Assembly (NCBI GenBank): GCA_030248065.1
Contig: JASAMV010001452.1
Coordinates: forward strand, 1-64,000
DNA: 64,000 bases
From: Rhynchonema sp. JSB1_4
Lineage: Eukaryota; Nematoda; Chromadorea; Monhysterida; Xyalidae
Reading direction: 5' to 3'
The position numbers and the translations under genes were made by a program. A model generated the notes under the pieces. That model saw nothing but the letters and a program-made list of their open reading frames with translations. It was not told where the DNA came from and ran no database searches. Below are positions 48,448-59,869 of the stretch, piece after piece. The stretch's first letter is position 1. The number at the start of each line of letters is the position of its first letter.

Positions 48448-48948
48448 TTAGTTGCTTGAGGTAACTGCTGGAGATGATAGAACCCCGAAGTTGTCAAAGA
48501 CTGAGAAGGATATCAGAAAAAGTGCAACCCACATTTGACGAGACATCAAATTGTCAGTGTTCGATCTAGTCGGATTGAATGACGACGGTTGCTGGAAGTG
48601 CAATGTGAATTCATATTCTGCAGTTGCGAGAAGTCGTATTTGAGAGTGTTCATCTATCGGAATTCCAACAGAATTGTTTATGATGAAGGCGGTATGCGTG
48701 TCAGAGATAAAGGCGGAAGGGATTCCAAACCGCAACTGTCAAGAATCGACCGGTTTACAGCGGCATTGACCCCTGTTTCTCTGGTAATGGATGACACTCA
48801 CCTTGAGATGTGTGTCACTGATGAAGCACAATTGGCAGACAGGCGTTGCGAGGCAAGACTCTGGGTGTATATCGACGCGTAGTCTGCCACAAAAAGCACA
48901 CTGAGCGGCACCCATCCAGACATTCGTCCCGTGTGTGGCGCCTGACAT
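48448..48948 (-). CDS. Small zinc-binding, tail-anchored protein, copy 2
   Basis: Exon 1 (48948-48802) starts MSGATHGTNVWMG and contains CAFCGRLRVDIHPES followed by CQLC, then a strong GTGAGT donor in phase 0. A second exon from about 48594 (after 'cttccag') to 48448 supplies a hydrophobic stretch (MWVALFLISFSVF) near the C-terminus. The architecture matches copy 1: CxxC - about 20 residues - CxxC - linker - membrane segment. The two look like tandem paralogues. No named family is recognised. Confidence 0.5.
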
Positions 48949-49329
48949 TTCGCGCGACAACCTGAACGACACTGATTAGACGTGGTAAGTGGGTGGGATG
49001 AACAGAACCGTCGGAACTCAGACGTGGAACATCTGCATACCGGACACTAACTGTAACCGGTAACCGAAACATTCATGAATTGGGTCATTAAGAAGAGTGA
49101 GCCCCCAGATTTTATTCCAACATCGTGTGGGTCATCTGTGCATTGAAATCGGTGCGCATACAGGTACGTCGATCGCAAAAAAAACAAACAAACCACATAC
49201 GTGCTCGGCTGCAGAGACGGAAGCCATGTGACAGCAAAAAAAAACCGAGAACAAAACCACAAGAACAGCAAAAAAGAACACAGCGCCACACGATGACTGG
49301 CGGAAGGCGAAATGACAGATTGCTGAACA

Positions 49330-49570
49330 TTATGATTGTGATTGCAACATACGATCAAATTCAAAGAGCGCATGCTCTGCATCGGTAACCACATCGTTTT
49401 GGAATGTAATCTGGGTTTCACACACAACAGACAGTGGAAAGTTACGGCCCTCCGCGTGGGTTCTCACATTTTCTAAAAATATGACCAACTGGGCTCCTAA
49501 TTGGAAGGGAGCGCGGGTGACCAACGCCGGTTCGATAACCCCGGGACCAATATATCCAAAAAAAATAGGT
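49330..49570 (-). CDS. Candidate exon, unrecognised
   Basis: The minus frame is open from about 49570 to TAA at 49330, with protein-like composition (GPGVIEPALVTRAPFQLG, then AQLVIFLENVRTHAEG). No acceptor is obvious at its start, and T/A runs on the left suggest the boundary lies near 49560. It could be the last exon of the gene upstream on the same strand. Confidence 0.25.
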
Positions 49571-49760
49571 TTTTAGACTGGGCCGTTCTCTCTCCACCAT
49601 GTGCTCGATTCCCAGAGGCATGGTGTCACCGTGACCGTGTCTATCGATCGACTAACTACGATTAAAAAACAATGAATGAAAACATCGGTGACCAAGGGCG
49701 CAAACCAAAACGCGTTCGTTACTAGATCATCTGTGTACAACTGCAGTAACGGACAATCAA

Positions 49761-50777
49761 TCATTGTAGAAGTACAACAGTACGGTAGGTTTCTGGCGTC
49801 ACGCCTCTGTGGACACGACGGTTTGTCACCAGTTTCTCAACACTTGATTTGATCACACTCGGTTCGATGTCGCGCAGTTCGCAACAGAGTTCCCGAATGG
49901 AAATGCCGTAGAAGGGATCCATTTGGTTGTCGCTCGTCGCTTGTTGGATCGAATTAAAAACCTTAAGTGCCGTAAAAGAGAGATGTGATGAACACGCCTC
50001 GCACTTGCCGATCACGGCGCATGTGTTAAAACGGCATTTGTTGAAAACGGACAAGAAACCAATGGTGTCTGTAGAAATCGGTGACTTATGCGCCGTTATC
50101 TGTGACTGGCAGTCACGCACGCCCGTGTTTTGCACCCGGCTCGGTTTGTGAAGGAAGGAACGGGTGTTCAAAAGTGCATAAAGATCTCAGAAGAACGATT
50201 GATTGCTGGCCTCCAGCAAATAACCAACTCGTTCCAGCGGCGGTATTGCCTTGATGTCCGATCGTGTCGCGGACGAGTGGCTGTCGGATGTGGCACGTTG
50301 AGTCGTTTGTTTCGATCCAAATGCAGCGGACCAGACGGATTCTTCGCCATTGATACATTTCACGAGACCGTCCTGTAAGAAAGACCAGCTGTATATGCAT
50401 TGGGAAGACCATGACATATATATTCGACGGTTTCGGATTGAAACTGGAGGATTGTGCTATGCACCAAGGATAACAACAGTCAGAGATGAATGCACATGCA
50501 ATACTTACCGTCCGCATCATGAGTCACGGGACAAGCAACCAATGTCCGGTGAACTGGCACTTACAGGAAACGACCTACTAACCTCTTGATAAAATTTGCG
50601 AACAAATTTCACGCGCGTCCGATGTGCTTCGAGGTTGTCGTGCTTCGGATCAAGCGGTATGACGACAGAGCAATAGGCGTGACGTGCAATTCCACCGAGA
50701 TCCGATTGAATGCGGAGGTCCGGGATTCGCACAGTTTCGCCGGGCGTGACACAGCTTGGGAGAGTTGGGAACACGTC
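49761..50777 (-). CDS. RPA32-like candidate, three exons
   Basis: Exons 50777-50583, 50372-50229 and 50105-49761 are all in phase 0 (donors GTTAGT and GTTGGT), giving about 228 residues. The last exon reads like the end of an OB fold (IGFLSVFNKCRFNT...) followed by a linker. It then enters a winged-helix-like block (GISIRELCCELRDIEPSVIK, SSVEKLVTNRRVHRG) in the spacing of the RPA32 C-terminal domain. RPA32 is the middle subunit of the single-strand DNA-binding replication factor. The first two exons do not show a clear OB-fold start, so the family call is tentative and the gene may be incomplete at the 5' end. Confidence 0.4.
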
Positions 50778-51229
50778 CTGAATTGTGCTTGAATGATGAG
50801 GGAGTACATTTCAACATTTTGGACCACATAATACCACTGCCTTACTGTGTCTGTTTACGGTAAACAAGATTTTTGTGTTTGTGGGGGGGGCGATGAAAAA
50901 TACAACGCGCCTGATAATTGAACTATAGGATATATCCAACGCGTCAAAATGAGACGTGCCGAGAAACAGAGCCGCCGCATCGTATTTCTATCAATATGGG
51001 GCCTGCGACGACGTAGCGTGGGCGGTGCAGTACTTGGTCACGGTGTTGACGATAAATAGATCGGGACCCCAAATGCGTTGACAGCAGGTAGATGACCCAA
51101 GTCCGAACCCCGAGACTGTTCCGAAGATTTGTCGATGTTAGATAGATTAGCTCATACGTGTCGAGGATAGATAACTAAAATGAAAAACTGTCGCCCACGG
51201 ATAGATCAATTTGGGCCCCCCCTCCCCAC

Positions 51230-51720
51230 CCCACCCCCCAGTGGTGTAGCCACCCAGGCGGGGCGGCAACCTACTGTACCAGCCAAAACGCGGGGTGGCA
51301 ACCTACCTACTCTACCAGCCGAGCTATGGGTGGGGGTCGTGCCAATTTAGGGGGGGGGGGTCATCTGGAAACATATATATTTTATGTCTAAATACTGAAG
51401 ATGATGTGGCCTAAAACACTAATTTCGCGCGCAGCGCGCGATTTTTCGCCTATTTGCAGAGAAATACGCTAATTTTAAGCCAAAAATGGATGTTTTGGGT
51501 GAAAAGTTGGGTGGCGCGGCAACCTACCTACTGTACCAGGGGAGGGGCGGCAACCTACCTACTGTACCAGGCGAGGGGCGGCAACCTACCTACTGTACCT
51601 TTGGGGGGGGACCCCCCAACCCCCGCCCCAGCCACACCATTGCCCCCCTCCCAATTGCTGGCCAGACAGTAGATAAGTACGTTGACGCTGGGCGTTGGTA
51701 CACTAGCTAGGAGGGCGTCC
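51230..51720. repeat. Tag-flanked repeat with a GGCGGCAACCTACC tag
   Basis: Copies of a tag similar to GGCGGCAACCTACCTACTGTACC occur on both sides (two at 51258-51320, three at 51520-51600) of an AT-rich core at 51370-51500. That core carries 'cctaaaacac' and 'taagccaaaaatgg'. The layout parallels the 15.9-16.2 kb element, with a different tag. C- and G-runs border it. Confidence 0.6.
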
Positions 51721-52189
51721 GACAGCTACCGGTATGAAACGGTAGTTTTTTGGCTCAAAATAGTGGAAAGTGGGTATTTTTGACTGCAAACAGGCTGGCG
51801 GCCGAGGAGCGAAATTACTGTTCCACAGTTCAGTTCTATCAAAACCCAAAGCTGGAGAAAATCTCTCCTCGCTCAATATCGGGTGGTAGAACGGATAGGT
51901 TGGCGGCCCTCAGTTTTCGTGGTAGATTAGGTTGCGCGCTGGCGGCGTACCTAAGGCGCTGCTGAAATGTATACAAACGTGGTACTGAACGAGCGTTTCG
52001 TGAAAGCTGAAAGAGAAAGGAGTTCGCACGCCATTCTTGTTTTAGTCCGAAACTGGAACGTTATGCCAGTGGCCAGTCAGGTGAACGCAGAATTGGGCGG
52101 CGACCAGAAGCGCGTTTGTTTCTCGGACGGAGGTTTTTTTCTTTTCTTCACAACCTCAGCTCGACAGCAGTACGATGCGCGGGGGGGGC

Positions 52190-52650
52190 ACGATACGCAA
52201 TACACAATACCAATACGACGCTCTGTTAATGCATCGCCGCTATTTAATACTTGTATTCTGTCTAATTCTGGTATCCCAGGTTGGGGTATTGATATTGTAG
52301 CTGGCCTGGTATTGGTATTGGGTATTGGTATTGTGTTCATTGAAATATTCAATGAAAAGCAATCGCAAATACTAAACCAAAGGATGGCACAGTCAATACC
52401 GACGTAATACCATACCAGAAACCCAATACCAAGCCAATCATCAGCCCAAAAACTAATACGCAACGCCGGTACCGAGCGAAAACCGTACGCTCAATGCGAA
52501 TATCAATTGAGTACCACTCCTATGCCACGCAGATCAGTGGTATTCATCTGGTATTTGGTATTTGTATTGGGCATTTGGGTCCCACAAGGCGTTGCTACCC
52601 AGTATTGTTGTTGTGTCACCAATTTGGTATTGGTACTGGATAGCGGGTGT
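52190..52650. repeat. GGTATT/AATACC-rich tract with strand switches
   Basis: Many copies of (G)GTATT(G) and its complement AATACC occur in alternating blocks: 'caatacacaataccaatac', 'ggtattggtattgggtattgg', 'cgtaataccataccag', 'ggtatttggtatttgtattgg'. The frames across it (51967-52407, 52077-52463) are by-products. Confidence 0.7.
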
Positions 52651-52803
52651 TTCTATACGGTCGATGTTGCCATTGGGTGTCAAATGTGATATTGTGCGCA
52701 TGTGTAGGCGGTAGTGGTCCCTCAGACAGTTGAGCGAACTGAAACCAGAAGGCCCTTGCGAATGCAAACAAATATTTTTAGCGTTATTATCACGCAAATC
52801 GAC

Positions 52804-54522
52804 ATGTCGGCACACCGCACAGCACCGTGTCTTCGATCAGCGACTCCGTCGGTGTACAGACGCTACGAGGCGAGGGGAAATATGGAATTCGACATGATCA
52901 CGAGTTCATCACCTAACGACCGTTGGCTCACGGCACAACCGCTTGGCATCGATGGCATGTTTGTGGCAAAAACTGACTGTCGAAGGGTCTCTATTGTGGA
53001 ATTATTCGGTCGAAACGGAACAAAGATGGTGAGCGACGTTGCGAATTATCCTTGAATGCAATAAACAATTATTCATAGAGCCTTGCTGTTTGGAGGCTTC
53101 CCAACATGAACCATGTTCACGCAGGAGTACAGTACGACGGCCATTCTCTACAGCAATTGGTGTGAAGTTTCGGAAGTTTGCTGGCCGTGTGCAACGTATC
53201 TCATCGGACTGAATCGAAGAGGTCGCTTCTACATCTGGGATGTTATCGACGGTGGCCAAGACCCGTTGGTCGAGAATTACATCGATCGCAACGGACCAGC
53301 CTGGTCGTGTCGACTACAATGTGTGGACGTCCCGAGCAGTACCATGATCGCGAAGCTGGAACGGTCATTGGTGGCGTTGGATTTCCCTGATGTTAGGATT
53401 TGAAAATTACGATCCCACATTCCAGTAACCACGGAGCATTGCTGTGCGCCATCGAATCACATGTGGTATTGTAGGTCAAACCACATCAACCGCGTTTCGT
53501 TGTGCCGGATGTTTACGGTGGTGAGAATCACAACAAGACCGTTGTGCTTGGTCATCAAATCTATGTCTCATGCGGCTACTACGGGTTCCGAGTTTTCGAC
53601 GCGCGTTACCCGACTAGCCCGGTGTACACAGTTGGTTCAGTCCGGTTGCTAATCTCTTACTTATATTTACAAATGCCAAACTAATCAGAAGAACGGCCGA
53701 GTTGTGGGACGCACAGTGAAAAGCCGTTGTATAAAAATAAATTGATTCACACGATCAGATGAGTGATTTTAACGGCGACATCGCGGTGAACGACGCAGGC
53801 GACACCATATACATGTACGATCGGTCACGTATGACATACCGCTATCAGTGGAGTTACTCGCGTCCATGGGTTGGTTGCTAAACCCGTAGGGGAATCCCTG
53901 CGGGGTTGCCGTTGTCGCTGGCCTTTTTGGTTATATACATGGTACAGGGACGAAGTCAAGATATATGTGTGAGTAGGCGTTGTCTAAACACGGAGTTCAT
54001 AACGGCGGTTCGCCTTGTCTTGATCGCCAAGTCTGGGTTTCTAGCACCCCTTTAGGGCCAAAATGAATGGCGGAAAATGTGGATATGTAACCTTGTTAAT
54101 TGCATGGGTTGTTTGCACCAATCTCTCAAAACATCGTTTTCCAGCTGATCTACGACGCTTGCTCTATACCCGGTATCAAGCCCATCTCGTGCCGAAATCG
54201 CACCACACATTTGTCGGTGTTGCGAGATGCGCTAATCCAATCGACCACTGTTATTTGTCTCTGTGGTGGCATCCGGGTACCGCCGTGCACAGATAATGAT
54301 CCGCTGATCGTTCTCGATGTCAAAAAGGATGTGGTCGGTTTTGTCGGTGAGGAACAGCACATTGGTGGTTTTTTCCAAATTAGCATCGCACAGGATCAAA
54401 GTTACTTCTGCACGAATTCGAAGGAACTGTTGACTCAAAGCGCCCAACTGTTCACGGATGGACCGCAATCGGAACGGAATTATTTCGATAACAATAAGCT
54501 GCGCATGTTTATACCGAAATAG
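52804..54522 (+). CDS. Beta-propeller protein with an LVIVP-like repeat, six exons
   Basis: Exons 52804-53028, 53125-53391, 53475-53639, 53759-53869, 54145-54172 and 54293-54522 join with matching phases (0,0,0,0,1), giving about 340 residues. Blade-like units recur: LIGLNRRGRFYIWDV; HQIYVSCGYYGFRVFDARYP with PTSPVYTVGS, an LVIVP-type pattern; DIAVNDAGDTIYMYDRS; and PLIVLDVKKDVVGFVG. Such proteins are non-enzymatic scaffolds or ligand binders; the partner here is unknown. There is no signal peptide at MSAHRTAPCLRSATP, so a cytosolic location is likely. The start is the first Met after a possible upstream acceptor and could be extended. Confidence 0.65.
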
Positions 54523-54940
54523 CGTCATCTGGTTCGCGGGTTTCATGCGGTATCGAGAGCAAAGGGACACTTTCTCTTTCAACTGTCTGTTCCACAAATT
54601 TATATGTGATCCACGAATTATGTCTATCATTGAACGGTCTGCCACACACACTACGCTCACGATTGACGGTCAACATTTCTGCAAAACCACAGACGTAGGC
54701 ATGCAACATTTGTGATCCACAAACCAGATCTGTGTCGTGTGTACTGTCTGGCCGGTGGTACCGTTTCTGCACGCCTTGGTTGAGTAATGGGTTGGTTTTC
54801 TTGCGAATGCAGAATAAACTGTTGTTCTATGAGATTAGTGATCGTGTGGTTAGCCGTGCTCAGCAATTCTTCGTGCGTGTTCAAGTGGATAAGTATAAAA
54901 GAAATTTAAAAAAAGGCCGAGAAATGGCGTGTACACGCAC

Positions 54941-55904
54941 CGTGTAGAAGTAGCAATTCATAGAAACAGATGGATCGAGAGCGTCCCTGAACGTCAATAT
55001 TGCCTGACCATCCTTGACGGTTGTCGCATCGCTGACGACGACGACAATTTCGTACTGCAAAGCAATATTATACGGTTATCCACGGCAATATGATGAGCAC
55101 AATGCGCATGTACATCACGAAAGGGCTCACCGGTGTCGAGAAGAGGAGAAACATTCGCATGAGATATGAAATATAGCAGATGAAACGAGAATGAAACATC
55201 AGAATCTATTCTGATTGAATAGGTATAGATGCAATTGATTACGGGCACATAATGAACAGCAGACAATTTTCTAATCCTGCAGCTGCACGAGATCACCTCC
55301 AACACTGTCCATGATAGCCAGGTACCGAACAATAAAATGTTCATCTAAAAATATTCACGGTTGTACCATGCTCCACGCGGTGGGATACCCCACAGCTCGT
55401 CGCACGCACCGCGGAGTCTGCTCCTCAGTGGTCCACAAAAGTCAACCAATTAAAATTACAAACCCCGGTTACTACGTATCCTTCGAATCTATCCAGTCGA
55501 CCACCGTTCTGAATTGCGTCACGGATGATGCGGACTTCAACAGGTACTCTGCGATCCATGCACTGATCGCCACCCGAAGGTTTGTGCTGATTGTCTCGTA
55601 TTTTCTGAAACGCCTCGTACCCAGTATTTACGCGCGAGCACATCAGCTTTAACTTGAAACGTTACTCATGTTGATGTCGGAAGGGTTGACTAACCTGGGC
55701 GGCTATGTCACATTCGCTTTGTACCACCGCGTGCTTCGTCTTTTCCGTGTTTAACAGTTGTCGGGCGGTGCTTTTTTGTGAATCATGCACCACGGATTCC
55801 CAGCTCTCTTTTTGGGTGGTGTCCGGTTGTGTGTCCCTGGACAAAGTAAGAATGTCGTCGATGACACCGGGTGTCAATTCGTCTTCGGTGTCAGAGTTGT
55901 ACAT
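54941..55904 (-). CDS. Unrecognised multi-exon protein, 3' end uncertain
   Basis: Exon 1 (55904-55695) starts MYNSDTEDELTPGVIDDIL, acidic and then Thr/Gln/Ser-rich. Exon 2 (55646-55476) follows in phase 0 and carries FQKIRDNQHK and VRIIRDAIQNGG. A third block near 55344-55290 is in doubtful phase. A clean block (55054-54941) reads YEIVVVVSDATTVKDG with donor GTGCGT. Further exons may lie at 54880-54700 (THEELLSTANHTITNLI). No domain is recognised. Position downstream of the TRIM-like gene on the same strand raises the possibility of one longer gene. Confidence 0.45.
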
Positions 55905-56424
55905 GATTGATATAAACCCGTAATGAACTAGCGGACAAATCGAGCTGGCGTATTGACGCGAAGTATTGGAGACCCTGTGATGTAAAAAGAGAATCGTTGC
56001 GCCAATGGCGGACCACGTGTTCTCTGACGACACGTAGTGCAGCGCTGGCAGGGAAAAATTTAGGGAATTTTTTTGTCGTGGCAGGAAAATCATTTCAAAC
56101 GTGCGGAAAAAGGTTTTTATGTGGACATCCCATTCCGACACATAACAGTAGGCTCACGTGTGAGACTCTGAGCACCGCACAGTTGGAAACCATACGTGTA
56201 GTCACGGCAAACAGAGCAGCAAACAAACATAACTTTTTTTATCAGAAAACAGTCACATCGATCTTTTAGAAACTTAATATATTCCACATACAAAGGCAAA
56301 ATGCATTGATATCATTTTCACAAACAAAACACTGGATGGAGTGCGCCAATACCGCAGAATCTACATTTGTTTCATTCTTTCCTACTCACTGAATAGGTCA
56401 TGAGAAAATAGCGGACCGGTCTAA

Positions 56425-59055
56425 ATGTTCTTCCAGAAATCACGTCCCGAATAATATTCCCGGGTCGAGTAGGATATTTGCGACACAGGCCTGTCTGACT
56501 GTATGTCAGCCATGTCCTCGATCACCCTTTCCTTCGATATGGAGATCCAGGGTGACAGACAACGCCAACGTACGTAGAGACCATACAGACGTTCAACATG
56601 AAATTGGGATTGTGACATAGTATCTCTAGGAGTGAAACGGAGATCCCATTTCTCTTGTCATGCCTACTCTCTCGAGTGTTGAGATCTTTTAAAACAAGCA
56701 TAACTTTACTGTTAACTGTTTGTGGAGAACAAGTGTGCGTCCGGTGGCTCAAATGGGTCGTTGAGCTTCCATCAACACGCTCGCTCACGCGACCAATTGG
56801 AATAAAGTAATCGGCGAACCTTTTTCAGCTGGCGTCGTGGCATGCTGAGGGCTGCCAGTTCATTCAGCGTCTTCAGCTCTTATAGAATGCGTGTGTCGCG
56901 CCTCTTTGCGGCCCGCCAACCAGGGTCGGCATCATGGTTCAGGAAACGGAAAACTCCGACGCTGGTACGAAGTATCTATTCAGCGGCTGTGGGGTGGGTG
57001 TCAAGCAACTATTGGCGTACGAACGAGCCAAATGAACCTCTTCACTGATTGTGATCTATTGTCTAGAGGAATAGAAATTATTACAGTAATTTCACTAATG
57101 TTTTCCGCGTAGCAAAGCTCCTTGAGACAAACATGTCATACCGTGCTGAGTGCCAACTCATCAACGTTCTTTCGCACATTTGTCACGGTCAGGTCACGGA
57201 TGATGCTCTGACACAGTGCGTCGATGTCCAGCCGAATCTCGTTCCGTTCGCGATTGATCACCGTCACGTTCATGTGTTCTGTGTAGTAATGCATCATATT
57301 CTCAGACGTCACAGATGCGACGGGTGCTACGGGTTTCTATGAAAACTCCGTAGCCTTTCAGCCGTGTTTTTTTGAGATAATTGTGATGACTTCTGAAATT
57401 TAGTAGTGTGACCACCAGGATGGTTTCTGTTTTTGGGGGTGCGGGAAAAACAACGCCAGGCCGGTTCTGCATTTTTTTGGGCGCCTCTGCCTCCTGGCGT
57501 TCCTGTTGCATAAATTTGTAATTTGGCAGGTGGGGCATTCGTGTTGAAAACTTTGGAATGACTTTCTTAATTCGCCTGTTTTGCTGGCACTGTTTGATTC
57601 ACAAATTAGGAGGCGTAGGAGTGCGTTTGCTTATCGGTGTCATAACTGTGGAAAATCACTTTGTACGAAGACAGACCTATGTGTGACTCCACCATGTGAT
57701 CAAATGGCACTTCTCTGATCGCTCGGACAGGCATATCGGCTTCCTTGGCCGCACTCAAAGCACAATGTGCACATCGATCGAAAAACGTGGTGCCCATGAA
57801 AAAGTTGTCGATGTGATCAACACGACCGCACGGGCAGGTGTGTCTGCAAAAGTGAAGTGGAGTGTCATTAAAGTGCACTGGAAGTCTTTCTAAACGGTTA
57901 GTTGACTTCACACTGTTTACCGTGGACGGCAAGTTCGCGTGACATATCGCAGGTCTAAAATACCACAATTCACTCAGCCTGACAGATTGTTTATAATTAC
58001 AATTGGCCTTCCAATCTTGTGACATCAACACCCACAGATATTTGTGAAGGTCGCCATCCTCTGTCAAAAGTCGGTCGGATATGTTCGCCAGAGACGTGTT
58101 CGTACGCAGTTGGTCTGCGGGAACGCCGTGAACCTCCCTGCACTGCGGACATTGTGTGGCCTGTTTCGCAAAAGAAATCAACTGTTTGACGCAGTAGTTA
58201 AAGTAAGAAAGCTTCAGTGCTGTTGCCTAGAGGGGGGGGGGGCATCGTCCCGCCAGAGTGAGTAATTTCCTCGACTAAATGGTTGATTTGCACACTGACT
58301 TTCCCTCGACTAATTCGTCGGATATTTGTTTGTCTAAAACTGTAATTTTTTAGGCCTAAAATTTAGATCTCACGCCTAAAATCTGTATGTTTTTGGCTCA
58401 ATGTTCCGGGTCGCCAAAATGCGTTTTTTTGTGAACAATTTTTCAAAAAAAGGGAAAAAAACGCGTCAGTTCCTCAACTTGGAAGCAGTGACGTTTTTCG
58501 TGATTTTGCGTCTTTTTGGAGGAGGCTGTTGACGGAACGTATGCAGATGGGCTAGGTTCGCGCCCAAATAAGCACGGAGGTTATTTCCGCGTTGGAGGGG
58601 AATCCAGACTAGGGAAAGTTTATCAATATACGGCCCGGAAATCCGACGGTTCCGAGTGCGTAAACTCGATTAAACGGCATAAAAGAAGCACGTGCCCTTA
58701 ATTGCATGCTCGCTAGGATGATAAATGATAACCTAGGGTTACCAGAGTGCAAGTCAAAGGACACAATAAAAAATGCTTGACACGAACCCCGGCCTGTAAA
58801 CCGCGCTGCTCGGCATGAAACGTGGCGGACGTGATACAGTGCTGTGTGTGTGTGAAGGGTTACATGGACGATATTGTCGCAACGGAAAACGGAGATTTCT
58901 GAAAGGTTTAAAACCACAAAACCAACCCCACAGAATGTATGCCCACACGGCAATGTCTTCGGGTTCGTGAAAATCTCCAGACAAATGGCACAGGACAGAG
59001 ATTCAAGAAGGTTTTTATCGTATGCACGAAGAACGGCGAATTTCGAATCAGCCAT
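56425..59055 (-). CDS. TRIM-like RING/B-box protein, probable E3 ubiquitin ligase
   Basis: Exon 1 starts at 59055 (MADSKFAVLRAYDKN) and holds the first half of a RING finger: CAICLEIFTNPKTLPCGHTF plus C. The second half (CVKQLISFAKQ...CPQC) lies at about 58185-58030, with the intron containing an AT-rich repeat. The exact splice within the RING is not resolved, because no AG sits where the spacing predicts it. Exon 57877-57693 has a second zinc cluster (CRHTCPCGRVDHID...CAHC) in B-box position. Exons 57300-57142 and 56870-56789 join in phase and are helical (NEIRLDIDALCQSIIRDL, TLNELAALS), as the coiled coil should be. A terminal block at 56618-56425 (KERVIEDMADIQ...) may close the gene. No SPRY or NHL domain is seen. 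Confidence 0.6.
58240..58520. repeat. AT-rich repeat (core family 1) in the TRIM-like gene intron
   Basis: The core has 'aggcctaaaat', 'gggtcgccaaaatgcg' and 'aaaaaaagggaaaaaaacgcgtcagttcctcaac', shared with the 15.97-16.13 kb core. The flanking tag CCTCGACTAA(A/T)T is repeated twice on the left. Confidence 0.6.
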
Positions 59056-59059
59056 TTCT

Positions 59060-59640
59060 TTTCAGTTGCTGTGAATCCGATCTCGTTTCTGTAATGGGAT
59101 ACTCTACGGTCGCGCAAATATGGTCGAGATAAGCAGGACCCCAGCGCCGATCGCCTCGTTGGTTACAAAAACTTCGTCACGCGTTGGTGCCTGAGAAGGG
59201 GGTGGTGGTTGGATGAAAATTCCTGATGTTCTGGTTATCTGTCCAGTGATCTGAAAACGTTATTGTTTCCCCACTGACGTCAACATGCGCTCGACACAAC
59301 GACAGGAGCACACCACAAACATCTCGAGGTGGAAAACGGTACTCTCCCCAATAAGGGATCCACATTAATTGTAAGCGATCCAAACGGTTTGAAACGAAGA
59401 AATGAAGACGCCCCGATTAATTGTCCTCCCGGGATAGAATAATAATAATAGAACTAATAGAACAGCAGCCCCGAACGTGAAGGTGGAGCAAATTGGTGGT
59501 CCGGTAATGCTGTGTGACTGTGTCGAACATTCTTTAAGCTTGCATACAAAATATACACAGCCTTTTAACCATATCTGGCGCTCGTAAACCGAGAGGGTAC
59601 GGAAACAGGACATTTTTAATGGACACCCGCGATACTGGGG
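59060..59640. other. Upstream region of the TRIM-like gene; nothing identified
   Basis: Short minus-strand frames (59177-59383, 59365-59613) have no motif or splice support. A promoter for the divergent minus-strand gene is expected here but no defined element is seen. Confidence 0.35.
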
Positions 59641-59869
59641 TGATTTCGGGGACCGTTCAATTTATTTCTCGGGAGGGGGGGTTATATTTTTCATTTGAGC
59701 CCCGGGAGAAAAAAAAACACTGTTAATAACGGCCACAACAGATCGCTTCTTTTCCGCGCTGTCCACGTCCAACAATGCCAATTATGTTCAGAAACCTGCA
59801 TTCGGTTGTCCAGGCAAGTCTAAACAACGTTTGATATAACAGCGCAGCCCTACGACACCACCAACCCGT

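Noticed and set aside
51967..52407. 146-codon + frame with a hydrophobic segment
   Set aside because: Its C-terminal half is the GGTATT tract read through; the hydrophobic stretch is repeat translation.
54232..54660. 142-codon minus-strand frame, helical (RLRSIREQLGALSQQFLR), first taken as TRIM coiled coil
   Set aside because: The + strand block at 54293-54522 joins the propeller exons in exact phase and has propeller-like strands, so the minus frame is antisense.
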